A model generated the notes under the pieces. That model was not told where the DNA came from and searched no databases. It worked only from the letters and a program-made list of their open reading frames with translations. Below, piece after piece: positions 56,168 through 64,000 of a DNA stretch of 64,000 nucleotides (positions are counted from its first letter, which is position 1; the number at the start of each line of letters is the position of its first letter). Source of the DNA: Streptomyces sp. L-9-10 (GTDB taxonomy: Bacteria > Actinomycetota > Actinomycetes > Streptomycetales > Streptomycetaceae); NCBI RefSeq assembly GCF_004151105.1, contig NZ_PHRF01000161.1, forward strand, positions 170,195 to 234,194, in the 5' to 3' direction. The position numbers and the translations under genes were made by a program.

Positions 56168-57016
56168 ATGAGACCGAGGTCCGGGCCCACGGTGCACCAC
56201 GCGGTCCTGGCCGCCCGGCTCGTGTCGCTGCGCGTGGGCGCCGGTCTGTCGCTGACCCAGGCGGCGACGGCGCTGGGCGCGCACCGGACGACGGTCATGA
56301 GAATCGAACGGGCCGAGACGGCGCTCGACGCGGGCCAGGTACGGACGCTGCTGGAGCGCTACGGGGCCGGCCAGGAGGAGATCAGGCAGTTCCTCGGCGA
56401 ACTGGCCACCGCCAATCTGCCGGGCTGGTGGCATCCGTGGCGGGACGTGATGGACCCATGGGCCCTGGACCTGATGAACGTGGAATCCGCGGCGCGCATG
56501 GTCCGTGTCTGGCACCCGGCGCTCGTGCCGCCACTGCTGCGCACCCCGGCGTACGCCCGCGCGGTGGAGGAGGCGCTCGGCACCGACCGTTCACCGGCCG
56601 ACCGCGCCAGGCGCGTCGAGCTGCTGACCGAGCGCCGGGCACGGCTGACGGAGCGGGGGGCGCGGATCTGGGCCCTGATGACCGAGGCGGCGGTGCGCAC
56701 GCGCGTGGGCGACGGGAGCATCATGGAGGAACAACTCGCCGCGCTGCGCGATGCCGCCGCCCGTCCGGACGTCACCCTTCAGGTCGCACGGCTCACCGAT
56801 CCACCGCATCCGCTGACCGGAGTGGCCGGTCTGACCCTGTACCGGGTGGATGTGCCCGAGATCCCGGACCATGTGGTCCGCGAGAGCCCCGTGGGTCCTG
56901 CCGACGTCTGGAGCGACACCGGGACCGTGACCGCGTACCGGACGCTCATCGACCAGGCGTGTGCCGCCGCGCCGCATCCGTCCACCCCGCTCCCCTACCG
57001 CGTGCCCCTCGCCTGA
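56168..57016 (+). CDS. XRE-family regulator with DUF5753 domain
   Basis: 282 residues. N-terminal helix-turn-helix (LVSLRVGAGLSLTQAATALG, HRTTVMRIERAETALDAGQV) and a C-terminal DUF5753 ligand-like domain (YGAGQEEIRQFLGELATANL, WALDLMNVESAARMVRVWHP, LLRTPAYARAVEEAL, LTDPPHPLTGVAGLTLYRVD). Family members are developmental or antibiotic regulators working with DUF397 and RsbW-like proteins. Divergent from the ATPase gene across repeat-rich DNA that may hold its operator. Confidence 0.9.
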   Translation: MRPRSGPTVHHAVLAARLVSLRVGAGLSLTQAATALGAHRTTVMRIERAETALDAGQVRTLLERYGAGQEEIRQFLGELATANLPGWWHPWRDVMDPWALDLMNVESAARMVRVWHPALVPPLLRTPAYARAVEEALGTDRSPADRARRVELLTERRARLTERGARIWALMTEAAVRTRVGDGSIMEEQLAALRDAAARPDVTLQVARLTDPPHPLTGVAGLTLYRVDVPEIPDHVVRESPVGPADVWSDTGTVTAYRTLIDQACAAAPHPSTPLPYRVPLA

Positions 57017-57098
57017 CGGCCTTTACGTGCTGCCGTCGCCCGACGACCCTTACCCGACAGCTGACCAGTGACCGGACCAGTGACCGAAGGGATCTACC

Positions 57099-57890
57099 GT
57101 GCCGGATGAGACTCCCCGTCGTATCGACACGACCGTGCCGCACTCCGCGCGCATCTGGAACTACTGGCTGGGCGGCAAGGACCATTTCTCGGCCGACCAG
57201 ATCGCCGGGGACGCCTACCGCGAGGCCTTTCCCCTGATCGAGACGTTCGCGCGGGAGTCGCGTGGCTTCCTGCGGCGCTCCGTCACCTATCTCGCGGCGG
57301 AGGCGGGGATGAGGCAGTTCCTCGATCTCGGCGCCGGACTGCCGACCGTCAACAACACGCACGAGGTCGCGCAGCGCATCGCGCCCACCGCGCGCGTCGT
57401 GTACGTGGACCACGACCCGCTGGTCCTGCTGCATGTGCACGCGCTGCTCACCTCCACCGCCGAGGGCGCCACCGCCTATATCGAGGCGGACATGCGGGAC
57501 ACGGACGCGGTGCTGGACGGCGCGGCGGAGACCCTCGACCTGGCGCGGCCGGTCGCGCTGGTCATCTCGGACGTGCTCGGCCACATCGTCGACCTCGACG
57601 AGGCCCTGGCCCTGGTCAAGCGGCTCGTGGACCGGTTGCCGTCCGGCAGTTGTCTGGCCCTGAGCCACGCGGCGGCGGCGGACGAGGGGCACGCGGCGGC
57701 GCAGGAGGCGTACAACGCGTCCGGGGCCGTCCCGTACATCCTCCGCACGCCCGAGCAGATCGCGCGGTTCTTCGACGGGCTGGAGCTGGTCGAACCGGGT
57801 GTCGTGTCCTGGCCGCACTGGCACCCCGACGCCACCACCACCTCGGTCGCCGAGCGGGGCGGCTGGGGAGGCGTCGCCCGTATCCCCTGA
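57099..57890 (+). CDS. DUF574-family SAM-dependent methyltransferase
   Basis: 263 residues from GTG 57099. Signature start VPHSARIWNYWLGGKDHFSA, typical of this actinobacterial family, then RAVTYLAAE-like SVTYLAAEAGMRQFLDLGAG (SAM loop), VVYVDHDPLVLLHVHALL and ALVISDVLGHIVDLDEALAL. Streptomyces carry many paralogues, often beside XRE-DUF5753 regulators as here. Substrates are unknown. Confidence 0.92.
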   Translation: MPDETPRRIDTTVPHSARIWNYWLGGKDHFSADQIAGDAYREAFPLIETFARESRGFLRRSVTYLAAEAGMRQFLDLGAGLPTVNNTHEVAQRIAPTARVVYVDHDPLVLLHVHALLTSTAEGATAYIEADMRDTDAVLDGAAETLDLARPVALVISDVLGHIVDLDEALALVKRLVDRLPSGSCLALSHAAAADEGHAAAQEAYNASGAVPYILRTPEQIARFFDGLELVEPGVVSWPHWHPDATTTSVAERGGWGGVARIP

Positions 57891-57976
57891 CCACCGCCCC
57901 GACCATCTGACCACGCCCCTCCGCGTCGGCCGTGTCCGCGCGTGCGGGCGGGCCGTATCTCGCCGAAGCTGTACGG

Positions 57977-59449
57977 ATGGACAGTGACGGGCTGGTGGCG
58001 CGCCGGCTGATCGAGGCGGCGGCACGCTCCGGCGCCTCGCTGATCGCGGAGACCGCCTCCGCGGTGTCCGGATGGGCGGTCCTGGTGGACCCGACCACGG
58101 GCGCCGTCTACAGCTCACCGGACCGCGCCGCCGCGGCGGCTGTCAGCGCCGCGGCAGAGGCCGGAAGCGCGGTGGGGGCAGGCGGCCCGGCGGGGGCCGG
58201 CGGCGGGCGGGCACGGTCCGGTGACACCGACGGCGGCGCGGGTACGACGGTCCGGCAGGTGGTGGGAGCCGCGCTCGTGGTCCACGCCGGCCCGGACGTC
58301 TCCGCCCGCCGGGTCGAACTGGTGACCAGGACCACGGCCGGACTGCTCGAAGTACGTGCCCGCCGCGCGGAAGAACTGACGAGCGCGGAGATGCGGCTGC
58401 ACGCCGTGGTCACGCGCCTGCTGCTGCGCGGCGACACCGGGCTCGCGGCGGAGGTCATCGGGGGGCTGACCTCACACGCCACCGTCTACCGGCTCTCCGG
58501 CGGCGCGGATCCGCAGGCCGCGTACCAGGCGGTGTGGCGCGCGCTGCTGCCCACCGGGGCCCGGCCCGGCGCGCCCACACTCATCACACTCCTGGACGGT
58601 GACCTCGTCGTCGTGGCCCTCCATGACGCGGCACGGGACGACGGACGGGTCCTGCGGCTGATCGCCCGCTCGGCGGAGCGGTACGGGCTGCTCGGCGGCG
58701 TCGCGGACCCCGCGCCGCTCGCCATGCTCGCGGCGGCCTTCACCGAGGCCGGGCAGGCACGCGCCGGGGCGGCGGCAGGCCACCGGCTGGTCCCCGCCGC
58801 CGGGCTCGGAGACCGCGCCCTGCTGCGGATCATCCCGCCCGACCGGCTCTCCGCCTGGGCGTCCTCCCTGCTGGGCCCGCTCACACAACCCCAGCGCCAG
58901 GCTCTGGAGGGGTGGCTGCGCACCGGATCGATCGGGGCCATGGCACAGATGCTGGGGATCTCCCGGGGCACCGCGCGTTCCCGGCTGCGGACGGCCGCCG
59001 AGCGGCTGGGAGGTCTGGAGACGCCCCTCGCCCTGGCGCAGCTCGCCCTCGCGCTGCGTGCCCCGGCGGGCGGCCCCGCGGAGACGGCCAGGTCCGCCGG
59101 CACGGGCCCGCCCGCCGCGCTCCCCACGGAACTCGTGGACGCCACGCTGGCACGCCGGTGGGCCACCGCGCTGACCGAACCGCTGGACACGGCGCAACGG
59201 ATCGCTCTGCGGGTCTGGCTCGGCCATCTCGGCAGCGTCGCCCCGGCCGCCGAGGAACTCGGCCTGCACCGTACGACGCTCCGGCGGTGGCTGGAGGAGA
59301 TCGGCCGGCTCCTGGACGTGGACCTGTCGTCCGCCGCCATCCGCGCCGACCTCTATCTGGCGCTGGAGACCCTCGCCGGCCCTGACGACTCCCCCGGCGC
59401 GCTGCCACGCCGGGGAGGCCGTACGTACCAGCGGTCCGCGACGCTCTGA
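57977..59449 (+). CDS. PucR-like regulator with two C-terminal helix-turn-helix modules
   Basis: 490 residues from ATG 57977. The N-terminal sensor part (SLIAETASAVSGWAVLVDPT) with a Gly-rich insert is followed by a GGDEF-like degenerate middle (RLIARSAERYGLLGGVADPA). Two similar HTH_30 modules follow: LSAWASSLLGPLTQPQRQAL with MLGISRGTARSRLRTAAERL, and ARRWATALTEPLDTAQRIAL with ELGLHRTTLRRWLEEIGRLL. CdaR/PucR proteins usually have one such module. Regulated genes unknown. Confidence 0.8.
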   Translation: MDSDGLVARRLIEAAARSGASLIAETASAVSGWAVLVDPTTGAVYSSPDRAAAAAVSAAAEAGSAVGAGGPAGAGGGRARSGDTDGGAGTTVRQVVGAALVVHAGPDVSARRVELVTRTTAGLLEVRARRAEELTSAEMRLHAVVTRLLLRGDTGLAAEVIGGLTSHATVYRLSGGADPQAAYQAVWRALLPTGARPGAPTLITLLDGDLVVVALHDAARDDGRVLRLIARSAERYGLLGGVADPAPLAMLAAAFTEAGQARAGAAAGHRLVPAAGLGDRALLRIIPPDRLSAWASSLLGPLTQPQRQALEGWLRTGSIGAMAQMLGISRGTARSRLRTAAERLGGLETPLALAQLALALRAPAGGPAETARSAGTGPPAALPTELVDATLARRWATALTEPLDTAQRIALRVWLGHLGSVAPAAEELGLHRTTLRRWLEEIGRLLDVDLSSAAIRADLYLALETLAGPDDSPGALPRRGGRTYQRSATL

Positions 59450-59696
59450 GGACGGCGGAACTCCCTTACGCGGCACCGCCGTTGCTCTCCAGCTGGGAGC
59501 CGGTCAGGTCCCGGACCGAACGCGCCCGTCAGGTGCGGGGCGCCTGCCACCTGCCGGGACGTTTCGTATCGATCCCCGCCGGAATATCCTCCGGTGCACG
59601 GGAGTTGGCAGCGAGGAACTCACCGATTCCCCCGGTCGGCGAGCGGCTCAGGGCCCTTCGGCGCCCGCGGCCCGGGGGTCCGAGACCGGAGCAGAC

Positions 59697-60308
59697 ATGA
59701 CCACCGACACGACCCGTGGTGCGGACACGATCCGTGACGCGGACCGCTCGTTCCTCTTCGTCCTCGGCAGCTCCCGTTCCGACGGCAACACCGAGATCCT
59801 CGCGCGCGCCGCCGCCCAGCAGTTGCCACCCGGTGTGCCGCAGCGCTGGGTGGACCTGGCCCGACTGCCGCTGCCCGACTTCCAGGACGGACGGCACGAG
59901 ACCGACACCTGGTCGGCCGGGGAGTACGAGGAGACGCTGCGGCAGGCCACGCTGGAGGCGACCGACATCGTCATCGCCTCGCCCCTGTACTGGTACACCC
60001 TCTCCGCGCAGACCAAGCGCTACCTCGACTACTGGTCGGGCTGGCTGACGGTGTCCGGCTCGGACTTCGCGGAGCGGATGGCGGGCCGCACCCTGTGGGG
60101 CGTGTCGGTCATGTCGGCCGACGACGAGGCCGTCGGCGCCGGGCTGGTGACCACCCTCAACAACTCGGCGGCGTATATGCGGATGCGGTTCGGCGGGGTG
60201 CTGTTCGGCAACGGCTCCCGGCCCGGTCAGGTACGGAACGACGAGCGGGCCGCGCTCCGGGCCAAGACGTTCTTCCAGCAGGAGGCCCCGCTCGCCCTGT
60301 TCCCGTGA
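59697..60308 (+). CDS. NADPH-dependent FMN reductase/flavodoxin-like oxidoreductase
   Basis: 203 residues. Flavodoxin-like fold: FLFVLGSSRSDGNTEILARA (FMN phosphate loop), PDFQDGRHETDTWSAGEYEE, DIVIASPLYWYTLSAQTKRY with the isoalloxazine-binding PLYWYT, and LDYWSGWLTVSGSDFAERMA. Quinone, azo or nitro-compound reduction with NADPH is usual for the family. Monocistronic, 247 nt after the PucR-type gene; that gap shows no further gene. Confidence 0.88.
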   Translation: MTTDTTRGADTIRDADRSFLFVLGSSRSDGNTEILARAAAQQLPPGVPQRWVDLARLPLPDFQDGRHETDTWSAGEYEETLRQATLEATDIVIASPLYWYTLSAQTKRYLDYWSGWLTVSGSDFAERMAGRTLWGVSVMSADDEAVGAGLVTTLNNSAAYMRMRFGGVLFGNGSRPGQVRNDERAALRAKTFFQQEAPLALFP

Positions 60309-60333
60309 GAGGCGGGCCGCGGCGCCGGCGCGT

Positions 60334-61079
60334 TCACGCCCGGTGGACCGCTTCCTCAAGGGCCTCTCTGAACGCGTCCGCGGTCGTGGTGACGATACGC
60401 GGACTGTCGATCAGCGCCTCGTTGATCACCCGGGCGAGGCGGCGGGGCACCGACGGGCCGCGGTCCCGGATCGGGACGGCGGGATCCGTTCGTCGCGGAC
60501 CTCCTCCGCGACGAACGCGCCGAGCGCCTCGGCCCCCGTCTGCCCGTACCGGCACGGCGGGTGGCCGACGAACATCCCCAGCACGGTCAGGGCCCACGAC
60601 CAGGTGTCGGTCGCCCGGGTGAGCTGTGTCCTCGGCCGCCCGGAGTCCTCCGTCCATACGGCGGCCTCCGCCTGCTCGGGGGAGTGGACGGCGATGTCGA
60701 GGATGCGGCGCAGGGCCTCGCGGTGACCGCCGGCGTAGAGGTGTTCGTCGTGCACGGCCTCGGCCAGGCTGCCCCCGTCCAGCCATTCGGCGAACACCGT
60801 GGGCACACCACCGAGCGTGCGCACGTACACGCAGTTCACCGTGTGCGGATGCTCGCCGAGACCGACCCAGGTCGCCGCCTCGGCCTCGAAGTCCCGCAGT
60901 CCCTTCTCCGTGGCCGCGAGGGCGGGCCGGGGTACCTTCACCGCCAGCTCCACGTTCCAGTCGCGGTGCGGGATCCGGTAGACCAGCCCCATCCCGCCGC
61001 TGCGGATCACGTCCCTGACCTCGTAGAGGTCCAGGATCACCGCACCGGGACGCCACTCGTCGGGTACGTGCCTCGCCAC
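60334..61079 (-). pseudogene. Broken Ser/Thr protein kinase gene
   Basis: From about 61079 one frame encodes a kinase N-lobe: LYEVRDVIRSGGMGLVYRI, ELAVKVPRPALAATEKGLRD, VFAEWLDGGSLAEAV and REALRRILDIAVH. It then jumps straight to SPEQAEAAVW and ATDTWSWALTVLGMFVGHPP, C-lobe segments that normally come after the catalytic HRD, DFG and activation loops. Those loops are missing, so about 45-60 residues are deleted. Later the frame breaks: it stops at 60426, while another frame carries a C-lobe-like end, RRLARVINEALIDSPRIVTT, to a stop at 60334. A deletion plus a frameshift make an active kinase impossible. Confidence 0.75.
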
Positions 61080-61193
61080 TCGCCCACTTCTCCGTCCGGA
61101 GTCCACCTCAGGCAACACGTCACAGTGTGCCCAACCACGTACGGGGGAACCAGTGTTCACGGACCGGCGCCGGGGATCACCGGGGCAGCGGGA

Positions 61194-61886
61194 TCACCAG
61201 GGCAGCGGGCCTTCGGCGTCGAAGTAGCCCCCGGTGGGGCCATCGGGGCGCACGAGCGCCATGCGGACGATGATCTCGGCGCCCTCCTCGACGGTCTGCG
61301 TGCCGCTGTGGCCGTTCAGGTCCGTCGCGGTGTAGCCGGGCTCCACCGCGTTGATCCGCAGGTCCGGGAGCGCCTTCGCGTACTGCACGGTGATCATGTT
61401 GAGCGCGGCCTTCGACGCCGGGTAGGCGACCCCCGGGTACGCGTACGTCGGCGTGCCCACCGTGGAGACCAGGGTCTTCGAGGCCAGGCCGCTGCTGACG
61501 TTGACCACGACGGGGGCGGCGGACCGGCGCAGCAGTGGCAGGAACGCGTGGGTGACACGCACCACGCCGAAGACGTTCGTGTCGAACGTGGTCCGCAGGG
61601 CGTCGGCGGTCACCTCCGCGGCGCCGGCCTCGTTCCTCTCGATGCCGGCGTTGTTGACCAGCACGTCCAGTCCGCCGTCGGCCTCGATGGCGCGCGCCGC
61701 GGCGGCGACCGACGCGTCGTCGGTGACATCGAGGACGACCGTCCGCGCCCCCAGCAGCTCGGCGGCGCGGCGCCCGCGCTCGGGGTCCCGGCTGCCCACG
61801 TAGACGATGTGGCCCGCTTCCACGAGCCGTCGGGCGGTCTCGAAACCGAGACCCTTGTTCGCTCCGGTGATCAGTGTTGTTGTCAT
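61194..61886 (-). CDS. Short-chain dehydrogenase/reductase
   Basis: 230 residues from ATG 61886. Classical SDR: cofactor loop TLITGANKGLGFETARRLVE, VLDVTDDASVAAAARAIEAD, LDVLVNNAGIERNE, catalytic Ser in VVNVSSGLAS, and AYPASKAALNM with the Tyr-x3-Lys pair, then INAVEPGYTATDLNG. NADP-type Arg (YVGSRDPERG). Divergent from an XRE regulator whose gene begins 113 nt away, so probably controlled by it. Substrate unknown. Confidence 0.92.
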   Translation of the reverse strand: MTTTLITGANKGLGFETARRLVEAGHIVYVGSRDPERGRRAAELLGARTVVLDVTDDASVAAAARAIEADGGLDVLVNNAGIERNEAGAAEVTADALRTTFDTNVFGVVRVTHAFLPLLRRSAAPVVVNVSSGLASKTLVSTVGTPTYAYPGVAYPASKAALNMITVQYAKALPDLRINAVEPGYTATDLNGHSGTQTVEEGAEIIVRMALVRPDGPTGGYFDAEGPLPW

Positions 61887-61999
61887 GCCTCCAGGTTCCG
61901 GCCGGACGGTGTGGTCAGCCAGTGCTCGCGTCTTCCTGGGACTGCCGGTACCAGGCTGCACCGCGGCCCGCGGCCGGCGGGCGGTGCACACTGGTGGGC

Positions 62000-62839
62000 A
62001 TGGCGACAGCGGAATTCGGCAAGGCGGTGCGCCGTTGGCGCGACCGGGTCGCGCCGGAGGCCGTCGGGCTGCCCGCCGGCGGGCACCGGCGCGCGGCCGG
62101 ACTGCGCCGCGAGGAGCTGGCCCTGCTGGCCGGGATCTCCGTCGACTACATCACCCGCCTCGAACAGGGCCGCGCCGCCCACCCGTCGGCGCAGGTCGTC
62201 GAAGCGCTGGCCAGGGCTCTGCGACTGTCGGGAACCGAGCGCGCGCATCTGTTCCGGCTGGCCGGGCTGGCCCCGCCGGGCCCGGAAACCGTGCCCGCGT
62301 ACATCACACCGAGCGTCCAGCGGCTGCTGGACAGACTGACCGGAACACCCGTCGCGGTCTTCGACGCGACCTGGACGCTGCTCATGGCCAACCCGCCGTA
62401 CGCGGCGCTGATGGGCGATCCGTCCGGATGGCGTGGCAACGAGCGCAACGGGGTCTGGCGCAACCTGCTCGGCGCGGGCACCCGGGTCCGGCACACACCG
62501 GAGGCCCGGCGCGCGTTCGAGGCCGCCCTGGTCGCCGACCTGCGCGCGGCGGCCGACCGCTACCCCGCCGACCAGCGGCTACGGCGCCTCGTCGAAGAAC
62601 TGCGCACACACAGCGAGCGGTTCACCCAGCTGTGGGAGTCCGGCGCCGTCGGCCATCACGAGGCCGCGCGCAAGACCGTCGATCATCCGCGCGTGGGCCC
62701 ACTGACACTGGACTGCGACGTACTCACCGTGGCGACCGGCGACCTGCGCATCATGGTCTACACAGCCGAACCCGGCACCGCCGACGCCGAACGCCTCGCG
62801 CTGCTCACCGTGATCGGCACCCAGACTCTCGCCGGATAG
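62000..62839 (+). CDS. XRE-family regulator with MmyB-like ligand domain
   Basis: 279 residues from ATG 62000. Helix-turn-helix AGLRREELALLAGISVDYIT and RLEQGRAAHPSAQVVEALAR; then the MmyB-like domain with PVAVFDATWTLLMANPPYAA, GNERNGVWRNLL, LRRLVEELRTHSERFTQLWE and a C-terminal VMVYTAEPGT-type strand. MmyB-type sensors bind fatty-acid-like ligands and usually control a divergent SDR, exactly the arrangement here. Confidence 0.92.
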   Translation: MATAEFGKAVRRWRDRVAPEAVGLPAGGHRRAAGLRREELALLAGISVDYITRLEQGRAAHPSAQVVEALARALRLSGTERAHLFRLAGLAPPGPETVPAYITPSVQRLLDRLTGTPVAVFDATWTLLMANPPYAALMGDPSGWRGNERNGVWRNLLGAGTRVRHTPEARRAFEAALVADLRAAADRYPADQRLRRLVEELRTHSERFTQLWESGAVGHHEAARKTVDHPRVGPLTLDCDVLTVATGDLRIMVYTAEPGTADAERLALLTVIGTQTLAG

Positions 62840-63472
62840 CCACCGCGCTCGCCACCGCGCCCGGCAGCCATCCGATGTGCGTATCCGGTGGGTTCGGGTT
62901 TCGCTGGAGGTGCTGTCCGGCCGCGTACATCCATCAGCCACCCCCGTGTCCGGGGCCGGACAGCCCGGCCCGACGCGGTGTCCGGGATGCGACAGCGCGA
63001 CATACCGGTAAGACTGACGGCGCGGGAGACGACGGTCCAATGAGGCAGCCGACTGCCCTCACTGGACCGTCCCCCGTCCAGTCGCCGTCGTCCCCGACGA
63101 GGGATGACATGAACATGAGCGCGCTTGACACACCCGAAGTCGCCGCGCTTCGCTTGCGGCTTCGGAAGTGCGAACGTGCGAACACGTGAACGCGTGAACG
63201 CGACAATGGATTCGAACCGCGGAAGAACCCGGACGGCGGCATTTCCGTGAACGCGAACGATCCGGCGTTCAAGCGGGCCGAGAATGCGTGCACGCCGATC
63301 GGCGACGAACTCGACGGAATCATTGCCCATCTCATAGAGAAGAGCACATCGAAGTGAGAGACGCGGCAGCGCGAACCGGAAACCGTGAAGGACGCGCGCA
63401 TGCGCAGCGGAACGTCCCCATGGCCATGGCGTCGGCCGTGGGGTGCGGGCACTCACGCCCGGCATCGGCCCC
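62840..63472 (+). other. Gene-poor region before the last kinase gene
   Basis: 633 bases with lower GC after 63100 than their surroundings. Apart from the decayed reading frame at 63109-63357 I see no supportable gene, and no response regulator where one would be expected upstream of the sensor kinase. Confidence 0.5.
63109..63357 (+). pseudogene. Decayed small secreted-protein gene with in-frame stop
   Basis: One frame reads MNMSALDTPEVAALRLRLRK then CERANT, a TGA at 63187, and continues in the same frame as RDNGFEPRKNPDGGISVNAN then DPAFKRAENACTPIGDELDG and a final stop. The Cys-x-R...NG...NPDGG...DPxFxxAxxxC pattern is that of small exported actinobacterial proteins encoded beside two-component/ABC systems. 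The 5' export signal is missing and the stop interrupts the conserved part. It sits just before a sensor kinase gene. Confidence 0.5.
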
Positions 63473-64000
63473 GTGAGCGCCGTCTGGCTCCGGCTCACTA
63501 TCCGCACCCGATTGACGCTCACCTACGCGGGGCTTTTCGCGGCGGCCGGTGTGGCGATGATCGGCTTGCTCTACGCCTTTATGAAATACGTCCCGGTCTA
63601 CAGCGAAAGTCTGACGACCCACGGCAGCGCCCTGAATAGCGGCACGACCGCAGCCGGTCTTCCCGGGCCCGGCTACATCCCCCACAGCGCGGACACCCTG
63701 ACCGCGGCGACGGACTGCGAGGTCTCGTTCACCGATAAAGTGCGCACGTTCGCTGCGCGTTTGAGCGCACCCAGCGACGGTGATTCCAGCATCGCCGTCT
63801 GCGGGTCCGCGAGCGGCGGGAAAAGCTCGTTCGAGGTCTCCACCAAGGCGGACTTCCTTGAGGCGCTGTTGCTTTTCAGTGCGGTGGCGCTCCTGCTGTT
63901 GTTGGTGATCGCGGTGGTCCTGGGCTGGTTCGTGGCGGGGCGGATGCTGGCGCCGCTCCAGCGGATCACCGCGACCGCCCGGAGCATCGCCGGTTCCACG
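63473..64000 (+). CDS. Sensor histidine kinase, N-terminal part, cut by window edge
   Basis: 176 residues are visible from the GTG at 63473. Helix 1 (LTYAGLFAAAGVAMIGLLYA), an outer domain of about 95 residues with two Cys (ATDCEVSF and IAVCGSAS) that may form a disulphide, helix 2 (LLLFSAVALLLLLVIAVVLG) and the start of a HAMP domain (WFVAGRMLAPLQRITATARS). The kinase core lies beyond the window. The usual upstream response regulator is not present, so its partner may be downstream or lost. Confidence 0.85.
   Translation, partial: MSAVWLRLTIRTRLTLTYAGLFAAAGVAMIGLLYAFMKYVPVYSESLTTHGSALNSGTTAAGLPGPGYIPHSADTLTAATDCEVSFTDKVRTFAARLSAPSDGDSSIAVCGSASGGKSSFEVSTKADFLEALLLFSAVALLLLLVIAVVLGWFVAGRMLAPLQRITATARSIAGST

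Overview
The window is very GC-rich actinobacterial chromosome, almost certainly Streptomyces. It is densely coded, with GTG and TTG starts, ATGA/GTGA stop-start overlaps, many two-component and one-component regulators, a Streptomyces-type beta-lactamase locus, a DUF574 methyltransferase and an XRE-DUF5753 regulator. I saw no rRNA, tRNA, CRISPR array, transposase or integrase. Several decayed gene remnants and a strongly accessory gene mix suggest a chromosome-arm location; that is an inference.

Left part (1-12.5 kb). A LAL-type LuxR regulator runs off the left edge. Next to it, transcribed leftwards, is a compact cassette I read as a candidate ribosomally made, modified peptide (RiPP) system: a 37-residue basic peptide with a strong ribosome site, an M14 zinc carboxypeptidase, and a ThiF/E1-like adenylyltransferase with an N-terminal leader-binding-like domain. 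Then come an aldo/keto reductase, a lone cNMP-binding protein, a fluoride riboswitch controlling a crcB-DUF190-crcB operon, a DUF89/ARMT1-like phosphatase, a secreted ricin-type lectin, a small membrane protein, a secreted PQQ-type sugar dehydrogenase and a membrane SpoIIE-type phosphatase.

Middle (12.5-36 kb). An MFS transporter is divergent from a DeoR regulator. A beta-lactamase locus (blaL divergent from a blaA-blaB operon) follows, then an aldo/keto reductase-MerR operon, a NarL-type two-component pair, a PmtA-like methyltransferase, and an erythromycin-esterase gene divergent from a double-domain MerR regulator around a perfect palindrome. Sugar metabolism is represented by a GH65 phosphorylase coupled to beta-phosphoglucomutase, beside a secreted sialidase. 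A TetX-like flavin monooxygenase has two palindromes over its promoter. A Ser/Thr kinase with an extracytoplasmic propeller and an APC permease close this part.

Right part (36-64 kb). An operon for a ferric-reductase-like membrane flavoprotein, an FMN-binding protein and the flavin transferase ApbE is divergent from an OmpR/sensor-kinase pair. A DosR-dormancy-like group follows: a DevR-like regulator, a GAF-GAF kinase, an XRE-flavin protein, an Rv1733c-like membrane protein and a phosphoribosyltransferase-hydrolase fusion. It abuts a split LigD (phosphoesterase and ligase). Then come an MFS transporter, two aminoglycoside-phosphotransferase-like kinases, methyltransferases, a MASE1 membrane protein, an RsbW-like ATPase, a PucR-type regulator, an NADPH oxidoreductase, a broken protein kinase, an SDR divergent from an XRE regulator, and a truncated sensor kinase at the right edge.

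Relics (a lipoprotein N-terminus, a CBS domain, a kinase, a small secreted protein, and a C-terminal fragment after blaL) indicate repeated gene loss. Functional assignments rest on motifs read directly; no similarity search was run.
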